Of a DNA stretch of 27,571 nt, positions 8,441 through 15,134 are shown one piece after another. A program made the translations under genes and the position numbers. Source of the DNA: SLLG01 sp964403935 (GTDB lineage Bacteria; Verrucomicrobiota; Verrucomicrobiia; Opitutales; Oceanipulchritudinaceae); assembly GCA_964403935.1 (NCBI GenBank), contig CAYOIB010000035.1, positions 1-27,571 on the forward strand. Direction: 5' to 3'. The stretch's first letter is position 1. Each line of letters opens with the position of its first letter. The notes beneath the pieces were generated by a model. That model was not told the DNA's origin. It did not search any database and was given only the letters and a program-made list of their open reading frames with translations.

Positions 8441-10476
8441 TCTCCTGCCTCCGTGATATTGGTCCCGAGCGTGCCATTAAACTCACCGCACCGCAGCATG
8501 GCTTGGCCCCAATAAGGATTCTTCAAAACCATTCCTGCCTGCAACCATGAGCCAATGGTCTCGCCATCAATGATGACACCCCCGTCAACCATCGGACAAA
8601 ACGCACGCTGGAGAACAGGCAGCTGGCCTTGACCAAACGTAAGGTACATCGTTTCGATGACAAGGGTCAGCTCCTGTAGAAGGCTCCGAATATCTTCCAG
8701 GCTTGGAGAAAGGCCGGGAAGCCGGATGCTATCATTCAATTGTTCATATTGCTCCATCCACCGGACATGAGCCTCTCCCTGCAAGCGATGCGGGCCAATG
8801 GCCTCGAGCGACTGAGCCAGTCTCTGCAGCCCTTCAAGCGCCACAGTAACCTCATCAGCAGCCAATGCGTCAACCACCTCCAGGTATGCTTCGACCAGAG
8901 CCACCAACTCCCGACTGAAGGCCAAATCGATCTCCGCTGAAATCTGGCGTGGCTCCGGCAGCCATCGCGGATCCCGTGCGCCTTGCTCGCCATCCGCTTC
9001 AAAGTCACCCGCAGGATTGGGCATGCTATCGACTCCCGCCATCATGCTGGGGCGGCCCCGGATTTGGAGCTCGCTATCGATCTTGAACTGCCCGTGCGCC
9101 ACCACCAGTTCACCTTCAGCCAAGCCACCCAGTACCGTATAGACATCACCCAGACGATTGCCCAGCTGAACCACCCGGGCTTCAAATGTCGGGCGCTCTG
9201 TATCGGGAAGGCGAACATACACGATGCCGCGCTTTCCCATCAGCAGTGGAGCCGAGGCGGGAATAACCAGCGGATCCTGTAGTCCCGAAGTGGATACAGC
9301 AAAGTAGCCAATCTCCTCGGCAGGAACCAGATCCATCCCGCAAATATCACACGTGCCCTGACCGTCCTTCACGATCTCCGGATGCATCGGGCTGATCCAT
9401 TTTCCTGCCAACGCTTCATCATAAACAGCCCCACCCTCAGCGATTCGAGCCTGCACCCGCCCCACCGCGAGCATGCCCGGCTTCAGCTTTCGCTCATCAT
9501 TTGGAAGATTCACTCGTACCCGGCTGGTGCGGCTGTTCGCATCCACCATTGGCGAAATAAAAGCAATTCGCCCAAGAAAGCGCTCACCGGGGAACGTCGT
9601 TGTCTCGATGCTGACCTCCTGACCATAGCGCAACCACTGCAGCTCCGACTCATACGCTTCCAGGTCCACCCAAAGATGCATCAGGTCAGCAATGGAGAAC
9701 ATCGGCGATCCGGTATCGACATACTCTCCAGCCGTCACCCTTCGCTCGAGAACGGTCCCGGTAACGGGTGAATGATAAGTCAGATGAGTGGATGCCTCGC
9801 CCTCAACCTCGAGGTGGTCGATCTGGCGATCGCTCAAACCCAGCAAACGAAGCTTTGTCCGAGCGGCTTCAATCATCCTTCCGCGACCGCCGTTTCCACG
9901 ACTGGTCTCAGCCTGAAGTGCCTGAAGGAACTCCTCCTGTGCGCCAAAAAGATCCGGGCTGTAAAGCTCCGCCAAGTGCTCCCCAGCCTGAATGCGGGTG
10001 CCGACGTGGTCCACATAAAGTCGATCGATCCGTCCGGGGGACCACGCAGAGACCACCGCCCGAGTGGTTTCATCAACGGAGACCCGCCCTGGCAAACGCA
10101 GTTCGGCATAGGTCGCCCGCCTCACGACGGGCACAGTCTGGAGATTCATCAACGCGGAGGCCCGCTCGCTTAGACGCAAGCGTGGCAGCTCTCCTTCGTC
10201 GTCCAAGTCATGATCACTTTCCAAGGGAATCAGATCCATGGCGCAGATCGGGCAACTTCCCGGTGCCGGTTGACGGATCTGAGGATGCATGGAACACGTC
10301 CAAACAATATCGGCTGGAGCCCCCTCTGCCGCTTGCTCATGGCTATGCTCGTGTACGAGCGAAGGGACCGGTGCCAGCACCCGCCCCAGCAGGAATACCA
10401 GCGTCAAGGAGACCAGACTCGCGAGGAGTTTGAGAACGGTGAACCTATTCATGGGAGATCGAGAAGGTGAGATCAT
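8437..10476 (-). CDS. cusB: CusB-like RND periplasmic adaptor with two HMBD motifs and C-terminal DUF3347
   Basis: A membrane-anchored adaptor that links the RND pump to the outer-membrane channel and is expected to bind and hand over metal in the periplasm. I place the start at the ATG at 10476 because GAGGGAGG stands 5 nt before it; the open frame extends further upstream from a GTG at 10551 and a later ATG exists at 10452. With this start it is 679 residues: an N-terminal anchor (~15-37), HMBD1 with CSMHP...CPICAM (~59-84), a barrel-sandwich and hairpin adaptor core, HMBD2 with SPMHP...CDICGM (~359-385), a beta-barrel and membrane-proximal part, and a DUF3347 domain (~530-675) ending in FCPM ... 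NPYWGQAMLRCG. HMBD2 has Ser where the first Cys is expected, so it is probably degenerate. It overlaps the cusC end by 32 bp and cusA by 4 bp, so the three are translated as a set. Confidence 0.93.
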   Translation of the reverse strand: MISPSRSPMNRFTVLKLLASLVSLTLVFLLGRVLAPVPSLVHEHSHEQAAEGAPADIVWTCSMHPQIRQPAPGSCPICAMDLIPLESDHDLDDEGELPRLRLSERASALMNLQTVPVVRRATYAELRLPGRVSVDETTRAVVSAWSPGRIDRLYVDHVGTRIQAGEHLAELYSPDLFGAQEEFLQALQAETSRGNGGRGRMIEAARTKLRLLGLSDRQIDHLEVEGEASTHLTYHSPVTGTVLERRVTAGEYVDTGSPMFSIADLMHLWVDLEAYESELQWLRYGQEVSIETTTFPGERFLGRIAFISPMVDANSRTSRVRVNLPNDERKLKPGMLAVGRVQARIAEGGAVYDEALAGKWISPMHPEIVKDGQGTCDICGMDLVPAEEIGYFAVSTSGLQDPLVIPASAPLLMGKRGIVYVRLPDTERPTFEARVVQLGNRLGDVYTVLGGLAEGELVVAHGQFKIDSELQIRGRPSMMAGVDSMPNPAGDFEADGEQGARDPRWLPEPRQISAEIDLAFSRELVALVEAYLEVVDALAADEVTVALEGLQRLAQSLEAIGPHRLQGEAHVRWMEQYEQLNDSIRLPGLSPSLEDIRSLLQELTLVIETMYLTFGQGQLPVLQRAFCPMVDGGVIIDGETIGSWLQAGMVLKNPYWGQAMLRCGEFNGTLGTNITEAGE

Positions 10477-11746
10477 TGATGCCTCCCTCATGGGAGGCGG
10501 TGGTGATCCGTTCCCATTGAGCGAGGCGAATGAAAAAATCACTACGCGCACGTGCCAGTCTTAGTTCGAGATCCAGAAGAACACGCCTCGATTCCAGCAG
10601 GTCGATAAACCCACTGCGCCCAGTGCGGTAATCAGACTCTATTGTGTTCACCAGTTGTTCCGCCCTTGGAATGAGGGCCTCTTCCAAAAGTCGAATCTGC
10701 CTGGCGGCGTCCTGGGCTTCAAAAAGGGTCGCGCGAGCTTCGGCCTGAATCCGGTTGAAGCGAGCGGCGTAGTCTTCCTCTGCGGCACGGAGCTCCAGGG
10801 CGGCTTCCCTTCGTTCGGCATTATAGCGGCCGCGCCAGAGAGGCAGGTTGAGCGACACCATGGCTTGCACTTCATCCTTCGCCATACCGCGATTATCCAT
10901 GTACTCGATGCCGAGCATAATATCCGGCCGGGAGGATGCTCTTGCCCGGTCGTGAGAGCGCTTCGCCCGGCGAATCAGCGTCTGGCCTTCCCGCAACTCC
11001 AGTGTGTTTTGTACCGGTTTCGCGCGGGTTATCAGGATGCCGTGTGGCGAGGTCGACCAAGGCAAGCTCGCGAGCTCCGGGACCGGGGTCGTTGCTTCGC
11101 GCCCCCGGACCGAATTGATTACTGCTTGAATGGAACTGAGGCGGGCTGTCCAGCTTTGCCCGTCCACTTTGAGCCGCTCGGCCTCCATCTGAAGAGCAAG
11201 GACATTTGCCTGGGTGCCCTCCCCCGTGCGCAGGTGCTGAAGGGCGACTTCAGAAAGTTGCTGCACAAGATGGAGGTTCTCCTCAACCAGCTGGGCTGAA
11301 CGCAGGGCAAGAAACCAATCCGCCAGCGCCTTATGGAGCCTCAGCCGAATCTCCGCCGCCTGGATCTCGATCAGATCGGCTGCCGCCTGCGCCCCCTCTT
11401 CTGACACAGCGACGTCCGCCCTCCGCATCCCCCATCCGGGAAACATCTGCTCAATACGGAAGATCTGCCGTGTGTCCATCCGCTCGACAAAGTAGCCGTA
11501 GCTGACGACCGGATCCGGCAGGGCACCGGCTTGCGGGATCCGTTGGCGGGCCGCGGCCCACCGAGCATACGCCGCCTTTAGGACAGGGCTGTTGCGGTAG
11601 GCCTCCTGAAGCAAAGCCTCGACCATGGCGGCGTCCCCCTCCGGTTGCGGCAACGGGTCTGCCCCACGATCAGCAGCCTGTGACAACAAGGGCACCGAAA
11701 CCATCAGCAGGATGATGACACCAACGAGAGAGCGGATCGAAAACAT
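10445..11746 (-). CDS. cusC: CusC/TolC-type outer-membrane efflux protein
   Basis: A 433-residue outer-membrane factor that would form the exit channel for the CusBA-like pump. It has a Sec signal peptide (hydrophobic residues ~8-24, likely cleavage after LLSQAA), then the two-fold repeated helical pattern of the OEP family: long amphipathic helices rich in Ala, Glu, Arg and Leu with RIPQAGALPDPVVSYGY near residue 70 and the mid-protein MVSLNLPLWRGRYNAERREA, which is the typical family segment where beta strands meet the second helical hairpin. Length is normal for a metal-efflux member. The ATG at 11746 has only a distant GAGG, so the start is moderately sure. It sits 45 bp after the DUF3347 gene and overlaps the adaptor gene, placing it firmly in the efflux operon. 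No lipobox is evident, unlike E. coli CusC. Confidence 0.92.
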   Translation of the reverse strand: MFSIRSLVGVIILLMVSVPLLSQAADRGADPLPQPEGDAAMVEALLQEAYRNSPVLKAAYARWAAARQRIPQAGALPDPVVSYGYFVERMDTRQIFRIEQMFPGWGMRRADVAVSEEGAQAAADLIEIQAAEIRLRLHKALADWFLALRSAQLVEENLHLVQQLSEVALQHLRTGEGTQANVLALQMEAERLKVDGQSWTARLSSIQAVINSVRGREATTPVPELASLPWSTSPHGILITRAKPVQNTLELREGQTLIRRAKRSHDRARASSRPDIMLGIEYMDNRGMAKDEVQAMVSLNLPLWRGRYNAERREAALELRAAEEDYAARFNRIQAEARATLFEAQDAARQIRLLEEALIPRAEQLVNTIESDYRTGRSGFIDLLESRRVLLDLELRLARARSDFFIRLAQWERITTASHEGGINDLTFSISHE

Positions 11747-11791
11747 CTGAAATCAAAAAAAGAGCCTCGGCTTTGGTCCCTGAGAAAATGT

Positions 11792-12355
11792 CTAGGGCTG
11801 GCGGTCGGTCTTCGATCTGCCGACTACCGCTGGTGTAGGTCTCTTCGATGATGCACCCATCGTTTCCTCGATCCGCCCACAACGCAGCATCATGGATCCG
11901 TAGTACGGGTTTGCCAGACGCGCCTCCTCTTGTAGCCAAGAAGCACCTTTGTTGCCGAAGGCCATTGGACAGTGAGCGAGATGCACAGCCTTGGCTTCCA
12001 CCCCGTTCGAACGAACCTGCTCGATCAGATAATTGCTGACGGTTTCAAAGTGGTGCCTGGCTTCCTTGATGCCTTCCGCACGGGCCAGCCTCTGCGCACC
12101 CGGGACGTCCGCTCCTGCCAGCTGCCGCGCCTGCTCCGGAACTCCTTCGAGTGAATCTGCCGCCAAAGCACGTTGGATGGCGAGGTAGGGCTGAAGCACC
12201 TCGATCGCAACCGGAGTGCGGCTCTGTGCAACCTGTCGCTCCTTCTCAACAAAACCTGTGCGGCTCGCCGCCGAAAGATCAGTGGACAGGATTCCCGCAT
12301 AAACGGCGAGGGCCAGGCCAAGGGCGCATGAAGCAAAAACTCTTTGTTTGGTCAT
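11792..12355 (-). CDS. Stand-alone DUF3347 periplasmic protein (probable metal-binding)
   Basis: A secreted protein of about 187 residues, read from the ATG at 12355, which is directly followed by a signal peptide (MTKQRVFASC..., hydrophobic to ~residue 30). A GTG at 12385 in the same frame is the alternative. The rest matches DUF3347: LQPYLAIQRALAADSL near residue 54, then AHCPMAFGNKGASWLQ and NPYYGSMMLRCG. The conserved Cys129, Met131 and Cys159 are candidate metal ligands. It is clearly paralogous to the C-terminal domain of the adaptor three genes on (FCPM...WLQ...NPYWGQAMLRCG). DUF3347 occurs in bacterial metal-efflux loci, often joined to CusB-like adaptors; its exact biochemical role is not established to my knowledge. 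The place between the sigma gene and cusC suggests a soluble periplasmic metal chaperone for the pump, which is an inference. Confidence 0.85.
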   Translation of the reverse strand: MTKQRVFASCALGLALAVYAGILSTDLSAASRTGFVEKERQVAQSRTPVAIEVLQPYLAIQRALAADSLEGVPEQARQLAGADVPGAQRLARAEGIKEARHHFETVSNYLIEQVRSNGVEAKAVHLAHCPMAFGNKGASWLQEEARLANPYYGSMMLRCGRIEETMGASSKRPTPAVVGRSKTDRQP

Positions 12356-12408
12356 ACCTCGCTTGAACGCAGTAATGTCTGCCACCCCTCAGAAGATATT
12401 CTGCCATT

Positions 12409-12996
12409 CTAAGCGATTGGGCTCTCTTTCGACACCTGTGCCTGCAATCGCTTGCGGGCACGATAGATGCGCGTCTCGATCGTCTTCTCCGAAACACCTA
12501 ACATTTCGGCACAGACTTTTTGCGGATATTCTTCGAGAACATGCAATATGAACGCCGTTTTCAGCTTCAAGGGAAGGTCATCAATCAAGGCCCGCAGATG
12601 GGCGGCTTCCTCTGCCTGCATGAGCTGATGATCCGCCGTCGGGGTCTTATCCCGAATGCGTTCCACAGCCGGGCGTTCTTCATTGGCATCGAAATCAGAC
12701 CAGATCCGGGAAAAGAAAGAACGGCGTTTTGAGTGCCGGTGAAAATCGCGGCACAGGTTGGTGGCGATCGAATAGATCCAAGTAACGACTTTCGCTCGTG
12801 GACGATAGCGATCAGCATACCGATGCACCCGAACGAAGGTTTCCGCCACAATTTCAGTGGCATCCTCCGCATTGCGCACTTGTCGATAGACAAAGCGGAA
12901 GAGCTTATCTTGGTGCCGTTCGATCAGCTCACGCAGCGCCGCTTCATTCCCTCTCGCCACCGCGACCAGCAAAGGCCTATCGGGATCCTCCGCCAC
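12409..12996 (-). CDS. ECF-family RNA polymerase sigma factor (CnrH position)
   Basis: A 195-residue extracytoplasmic-function sigma factor. Region 2 spans about residues 18-90 (GNEAALRELIERHQDKLFRF, the -10 recognition part with AEDATEIVAETFVRVHRY and WIYSIATNLCRDF) and region 4 about 133-185 (LPLKLKTAFILHVLEEYPQK, then the helix-turn-helix MLGVSEKTIETRIYRARKRL). There is no region 3, as expected for ECF factors. The start is a GTG at 12996 with TAGG about 5 nt before it, 6 bp after the CnrX-like stop. The order membrane protein, CnrX-like sensor, sigma, then outer-membrane factor, adaptor and pump is that of cnrYXHCBA in Cupriavidus metallidurans. The sigma is therefore expected to be held at the membrane by the upstream small protein and freed when the sensor binds metal. 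Confidence 0.95.
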   Translation of the reverse strand: MAEDPDRPLLVAVARGNEAALRELIERHQDKLFRFVYRQVRNAEDATEIVAETFVRVHRYADRYRPRAKVVTWIYSIATNLCRDFHRHSKRRSFFSRIWSDFDANEERPAVERIRDKTPTADHQLMQAEEAAHLRALIDDLPLKLKTAFILHVLEEYPQKVCAEMLGVSEKTIETRIYRARKRLQAQVSKESPIA

Positions 12997-13002
12997 AAGC
13001 GC

Positions 13003-13446
13003 CTATTCGGGTTGGCTCAACGCACGCGAGGCCAGCCGACGCAGCTCTGGCTGCTTCTCCGGCGGCAGCTCCTCTAAAATGGCAAAATACCGCCGCACGC
13101 TCAATGCCTGCAGAGCCCCGTGCACATGATGAATCCGGTCGATGGCATCACTGACCTCGTTCGAGAATTCGCTCTCATCCTCAAGAAGCCTGGCAAGGTG
13201 TTCCGTTGCTTTTTCAAAATCCTCCATCAAACGCAACCGCTCTTCCTCAAAGCCGGCGTCGATCTGTGCCACACCCTGCTCTCGTTCGGGAGTGAGCCGA
13301 AGCTGTTGGACAAAAGTCTCATGCGCCGGAAACGATGCCAGCTGCGGACGGATAAACAGATAGAAGACACTGATACAGGAGAGAACTGCGACCACCGAAA
13401 CCAAGGCAAGCAGACTCAAGAGGTTCGCAAAACGGGAGCGGGGCAT
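13003..13446 (-). CDS. CnrX-like periplasmic heavy-metal sensor
   Basis: A 147-residue protein (start ATG 13446; an upstream in-frame ATG at 13497 would overlap the preceding gene and is less likely). Residues ~8-33 form an uncleaved-looking signal anchor. The periplasmic part is a four-helix hairpin of the CnrX/CpxP-like metal-resistance type: QQLRLTPEREQGVAQIDAGF, then charged helices, then AIDRIHHVHGALQALSVRRY and LEELPPEKQPELRRL. This pattern follows CnrX/NccX, which bind Ni(II) or Co(II) and signal to the CnrY-CnrH complex. Candidate ligands here are His42, the Glu cluster 68-70, His106, His107 and His109. The CnrX-type HxxxH near the N-terminus is reduced to one His, and a His occurs where I would expect the Met ligand, so metal preference may differ. 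It lies 11 bp after the candidate anti-sigma gene and 6 bp before the sigma gene. Confidence 0.85.
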   Translation of the reverse strand: MPRSRFANLLSLLALVSVVAVLSCISVFYLFIRPQLASFPAHETFVQQLRLTPEREQGVAQIDAGFEEERLRLMEDFEKATEHLARLLEDESEFSNEVSDAIDRIHHVHGALQALSVRRYFAILEELPPEKQPELRRLASRALSQPE

Positions 13447-13457
13447 GGGCAAAAAGA

Positions 13458-13808
13458 TCAGTAATCGTGGTGGGTCATCGTGGCCTCCAGGCAACATTCC
13501 AGAATGTAAGGCTGCTTGAGCATGGATAGCCCGAGCACATCCTTATCGCCCTTATTCGAAGGCATGAACTGGCTCGCCGCAACCGTAGTGGTGAGGGCCC
13601 CGAGGGCTACTGTCAGCGCGAAGGCAGCCGCCAGGACCTGCGGCCGAAGCGAGAGCCGAGAAAGGGCGGCATACCCCCCTTCCGTTGCCCCACCTTGACG
13701 CTCCGCCCGCACACGCTGCAAAACGATCGAGGCCATCGAGGCAGAACACGGTGGTATTTCCTCAGCCCGCAAAACAGCCAGGCGTCTCTCCAAATCATCG
13801 CTTTTCAT
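13458..13808 (-). CDS. Small one-pass membrane protein, candidate anti-sigma factor (CnrY position)
   Basis: A 116-residue protein read from the ATG at 13808, which has AAGGTG 5 nt upstream; the frame also holds an upstream codon at 13838 without a good site. The N-terminal ~55 residues are charged and cytoplasmic (MKSDDLERRLAVLRAEE...), a single membrane helix follows (~57-78, VLAAAFALTVALGALTTTVA), and about 38 residues lie outside. It has no obvious sequence match to a named anti-sigma family that I recognise. The role is inferred from topology and from being first in a Y-X-H gene order; CnrY is likewise a short protein with a cytoplasmic sigma-binding N-terminus and one helix. The outer tail ends in ILECCLEATMTHHDY, with two adjacent Cys and two adjacent His, which could bind metal directly. 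CnrY itself is not known to me to have this tail. Confidence 0.75.
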   Translation of the reverse strand: MKSDDLERRLAVLRAEEIPPCSASMASIVLQRVRAERQGGATEGGYAALSRLSLRPQVLAAAFALTVALGALTTTVAASQFMPSNKGDKDVLGLSMLKQPYILECCLEATMTHHDY

Positions 13809-13854
13809 ACTCACCTTAAACGCCAGAAAATGGACCACCCCTTGAAGCCCGTCG

Positions 13855-13887
13855 AGATTCTTCCCTCGAATCTTTCAGGGGAGTTCC
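13855..13887 (-). promoter_or_regulatory. Candidate control region of the sensor-sigma-efflux operon
   Basis: Upstream of the candidate anti-sigma gene (start 13808) lies a perfect inverted repeat AGATTC (13855-13860), N7, GAATCT (13868-13873). Eleven bases further upstream on the coding strand is GGAAC (13887-13883), resembling the GGAAC core of many ECF -35 elements and fitting autoregulation by the operon's own sigma factor. I could not identify a matching ECF -10 element at the usual spacing, so both parts are candidates only. Confidence 0.3.
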
Positions 13888-14043
13888 TTCCAATCCGGGC
13901 AGGTAACGACAAAGACACGGGCATTGGTAAACGGTTTCACTTATGCGGTTATTGGCCTGGAAGACCCGTTTGGACAACCTTCTGATCGAAGCATTTCACC
14001 TCAATCCATGCTTCAGCTTATCAAACCAAAACAGAAAGTGACT

Positions 14044-14925
14044 ATGAAGAAGCTGCTCCTCTTGCTTGTGCCCGCGGCTGTAATTCCCCTCGCCGCGAAC
14101 GCCCAGATCACCTACTCGGGATTGGAAGGTCTTACTCTTGGTGGCTTTGATGCTACCACGGACGGCCAAGGATGGCATAGCGACGGCTGGACGATTCAAA
14201 ACGACGGGATCGGTCACGTCGTGGACAATACGAATCCGCTTGTTTTTGGCGGGCTTCCAACATCGACCGATGGCAACTACTTTCGCTCTGCTGGAGGTTA
14301 CCAGAATGCAGGACGGCGCCTGGACACGGGCCCGGGATCGGCGTGGGCGAATGCGGGTTACGTCTCAAGTCCCGCCTCGAATGCAAGGATCGACCAAGGC
14401 GGCGAGGTATGGGCGAGCTTCCTCACTCGACGGGACAATGACACGGGAGGCGACCTCAGGGTCCTCTTCCACAGCAACCCATCGCCATGGAATCCTGGCG
14501 CGGACGGGTTTGAACTTCAGCAAACAGGATCCGGCAACTGGACAGGGGGAATGAACGGCGGAACGCTTTTTGATTCCGGAGTGGCAGGACCGATCGGATC
14601 CGTTCAGATGGCTTTGGTTCGCTTGAATTTTTCAGGTGAGGCTTCCTCCGTCCACGCGTGGATCTTCAACGACTGGGCGAACGTTCCCGCCACTGCGCCC
14701 ACTTTGGATACAGCACAGGTCAGCCTTACGGATTTGAATGCCGAGGATATCAGTTTTCACTCCATCCATTTCTATGGTGCCAACAGCGGCGGGAACTCAA
14801 ATGGAGCCTTTGACGAGATCCGCCTGGATCCGGGTTACACAAGCGTCATCCCTGAACCTGGCACCTATGCGGCTTTCGCGGGACTCCTTGCTCTGGGCCT
14901 GATGATCTATCGTCGCCGCCGATAG
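14044..14925 (+). CDS. Secreted PEP-CTERM-sorted protein of unknown function
   Basis: A 293-residue exported protein. The start is taken at the ATG at 14044 because it opens a perfect Sec signal (MKKLLLLLVPAAVIPLAANA, cleavage after ANA); the frame runs upstream to 13924 without coding features. The C-terminus is a classic PEP-CTERM signal: IPEPGTYAAF, a hydrophobic helix and the basic end YRRRR. Such proteins are cut and processed by an exosortase and end up in the envelope or extracellular matrix, often with exopolysaccharide. The body (residues ~21-265) is rich in Gly, Asn, Asp and Trp (for example YSGLEGLTLGGFD, VWASFLTRRDNDTGG, FDEIRLDPGY) and looks like a beta-sandwich of the concanavalin/LamG-like kind, without catalytic residues that I can name. 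It is divergent from the metal operon and followed by a strong terminator, so it is probably a single-gene unit unrelated to metals. Confidence 0.9.
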   Translation: MKKLLLLLVPAAVIPLAANAQITYSGLEGLTLGGFDATTDGQGWHSDGWTIQNDGIGHVVDNTNPLVFGGLPTSTDGNYFRSAGGYQNAGRRLDTGPGSAWANAGYVSSPASNARIDQGGEVWASFLTRRDNDTGGDLRVLFHSNPSPWNPGADGFELQQTGSGNWTGGMNGGTLFDSGVAGPIGSVQMALVRLNFSGEASSVHAWIFNDWANVPATAPTLDTAQVSLTDLNAEDISFHSIHFYGANSGGNSNGAFDEIRLDPGYTSVIPEPGTYAAFAGLLALGLMIYRRRR

Positions 14926-14953
14926 GGCTGCAAAAGCAGATCCGTCCTCTTCG

Positions 14954-14990
14954 AGCCGCTCTCCGTAATGGGGAGCGGCTTATTTGTTCA
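14954..14990 (+). terminator. Intrinsic terminator of the PEP-CTERM gene
   Basis: An 11-bp stem (14954-14964 with 14970-14980, one G-T pair) closes a 5-nt loop GTAAT and is followed by TATTTGTT. It starts 28 bp after the stop codon at 14925. A long GC-rich stem with a T-rich tail is a good Rho-independent terminator. Confidence 0.8.
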
Positions 14991-15134
14991 ATCAGTGAGC
15001 TCTTTTCTCAGCCAGCCCAGCCGTTAGGTGCTTTTTATCGCACAAGGCGCAGGTGACCGGCGCTCCTCCATTGAGTGGATGATCGCGAAGGGGTTGTCCT
15101 GCTACTTGACGAACTGACATTTCGACCTCAAGTG

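Noticed and set aside
11750..11785. Possible terminator between the DUF3347 gene and cusC (AGCC..GGCT followed by a T-run on the - strand)
   Set aside because: The loop would be only two bases; a foldable version has just three G-C pairs, so it is not a credible stem.
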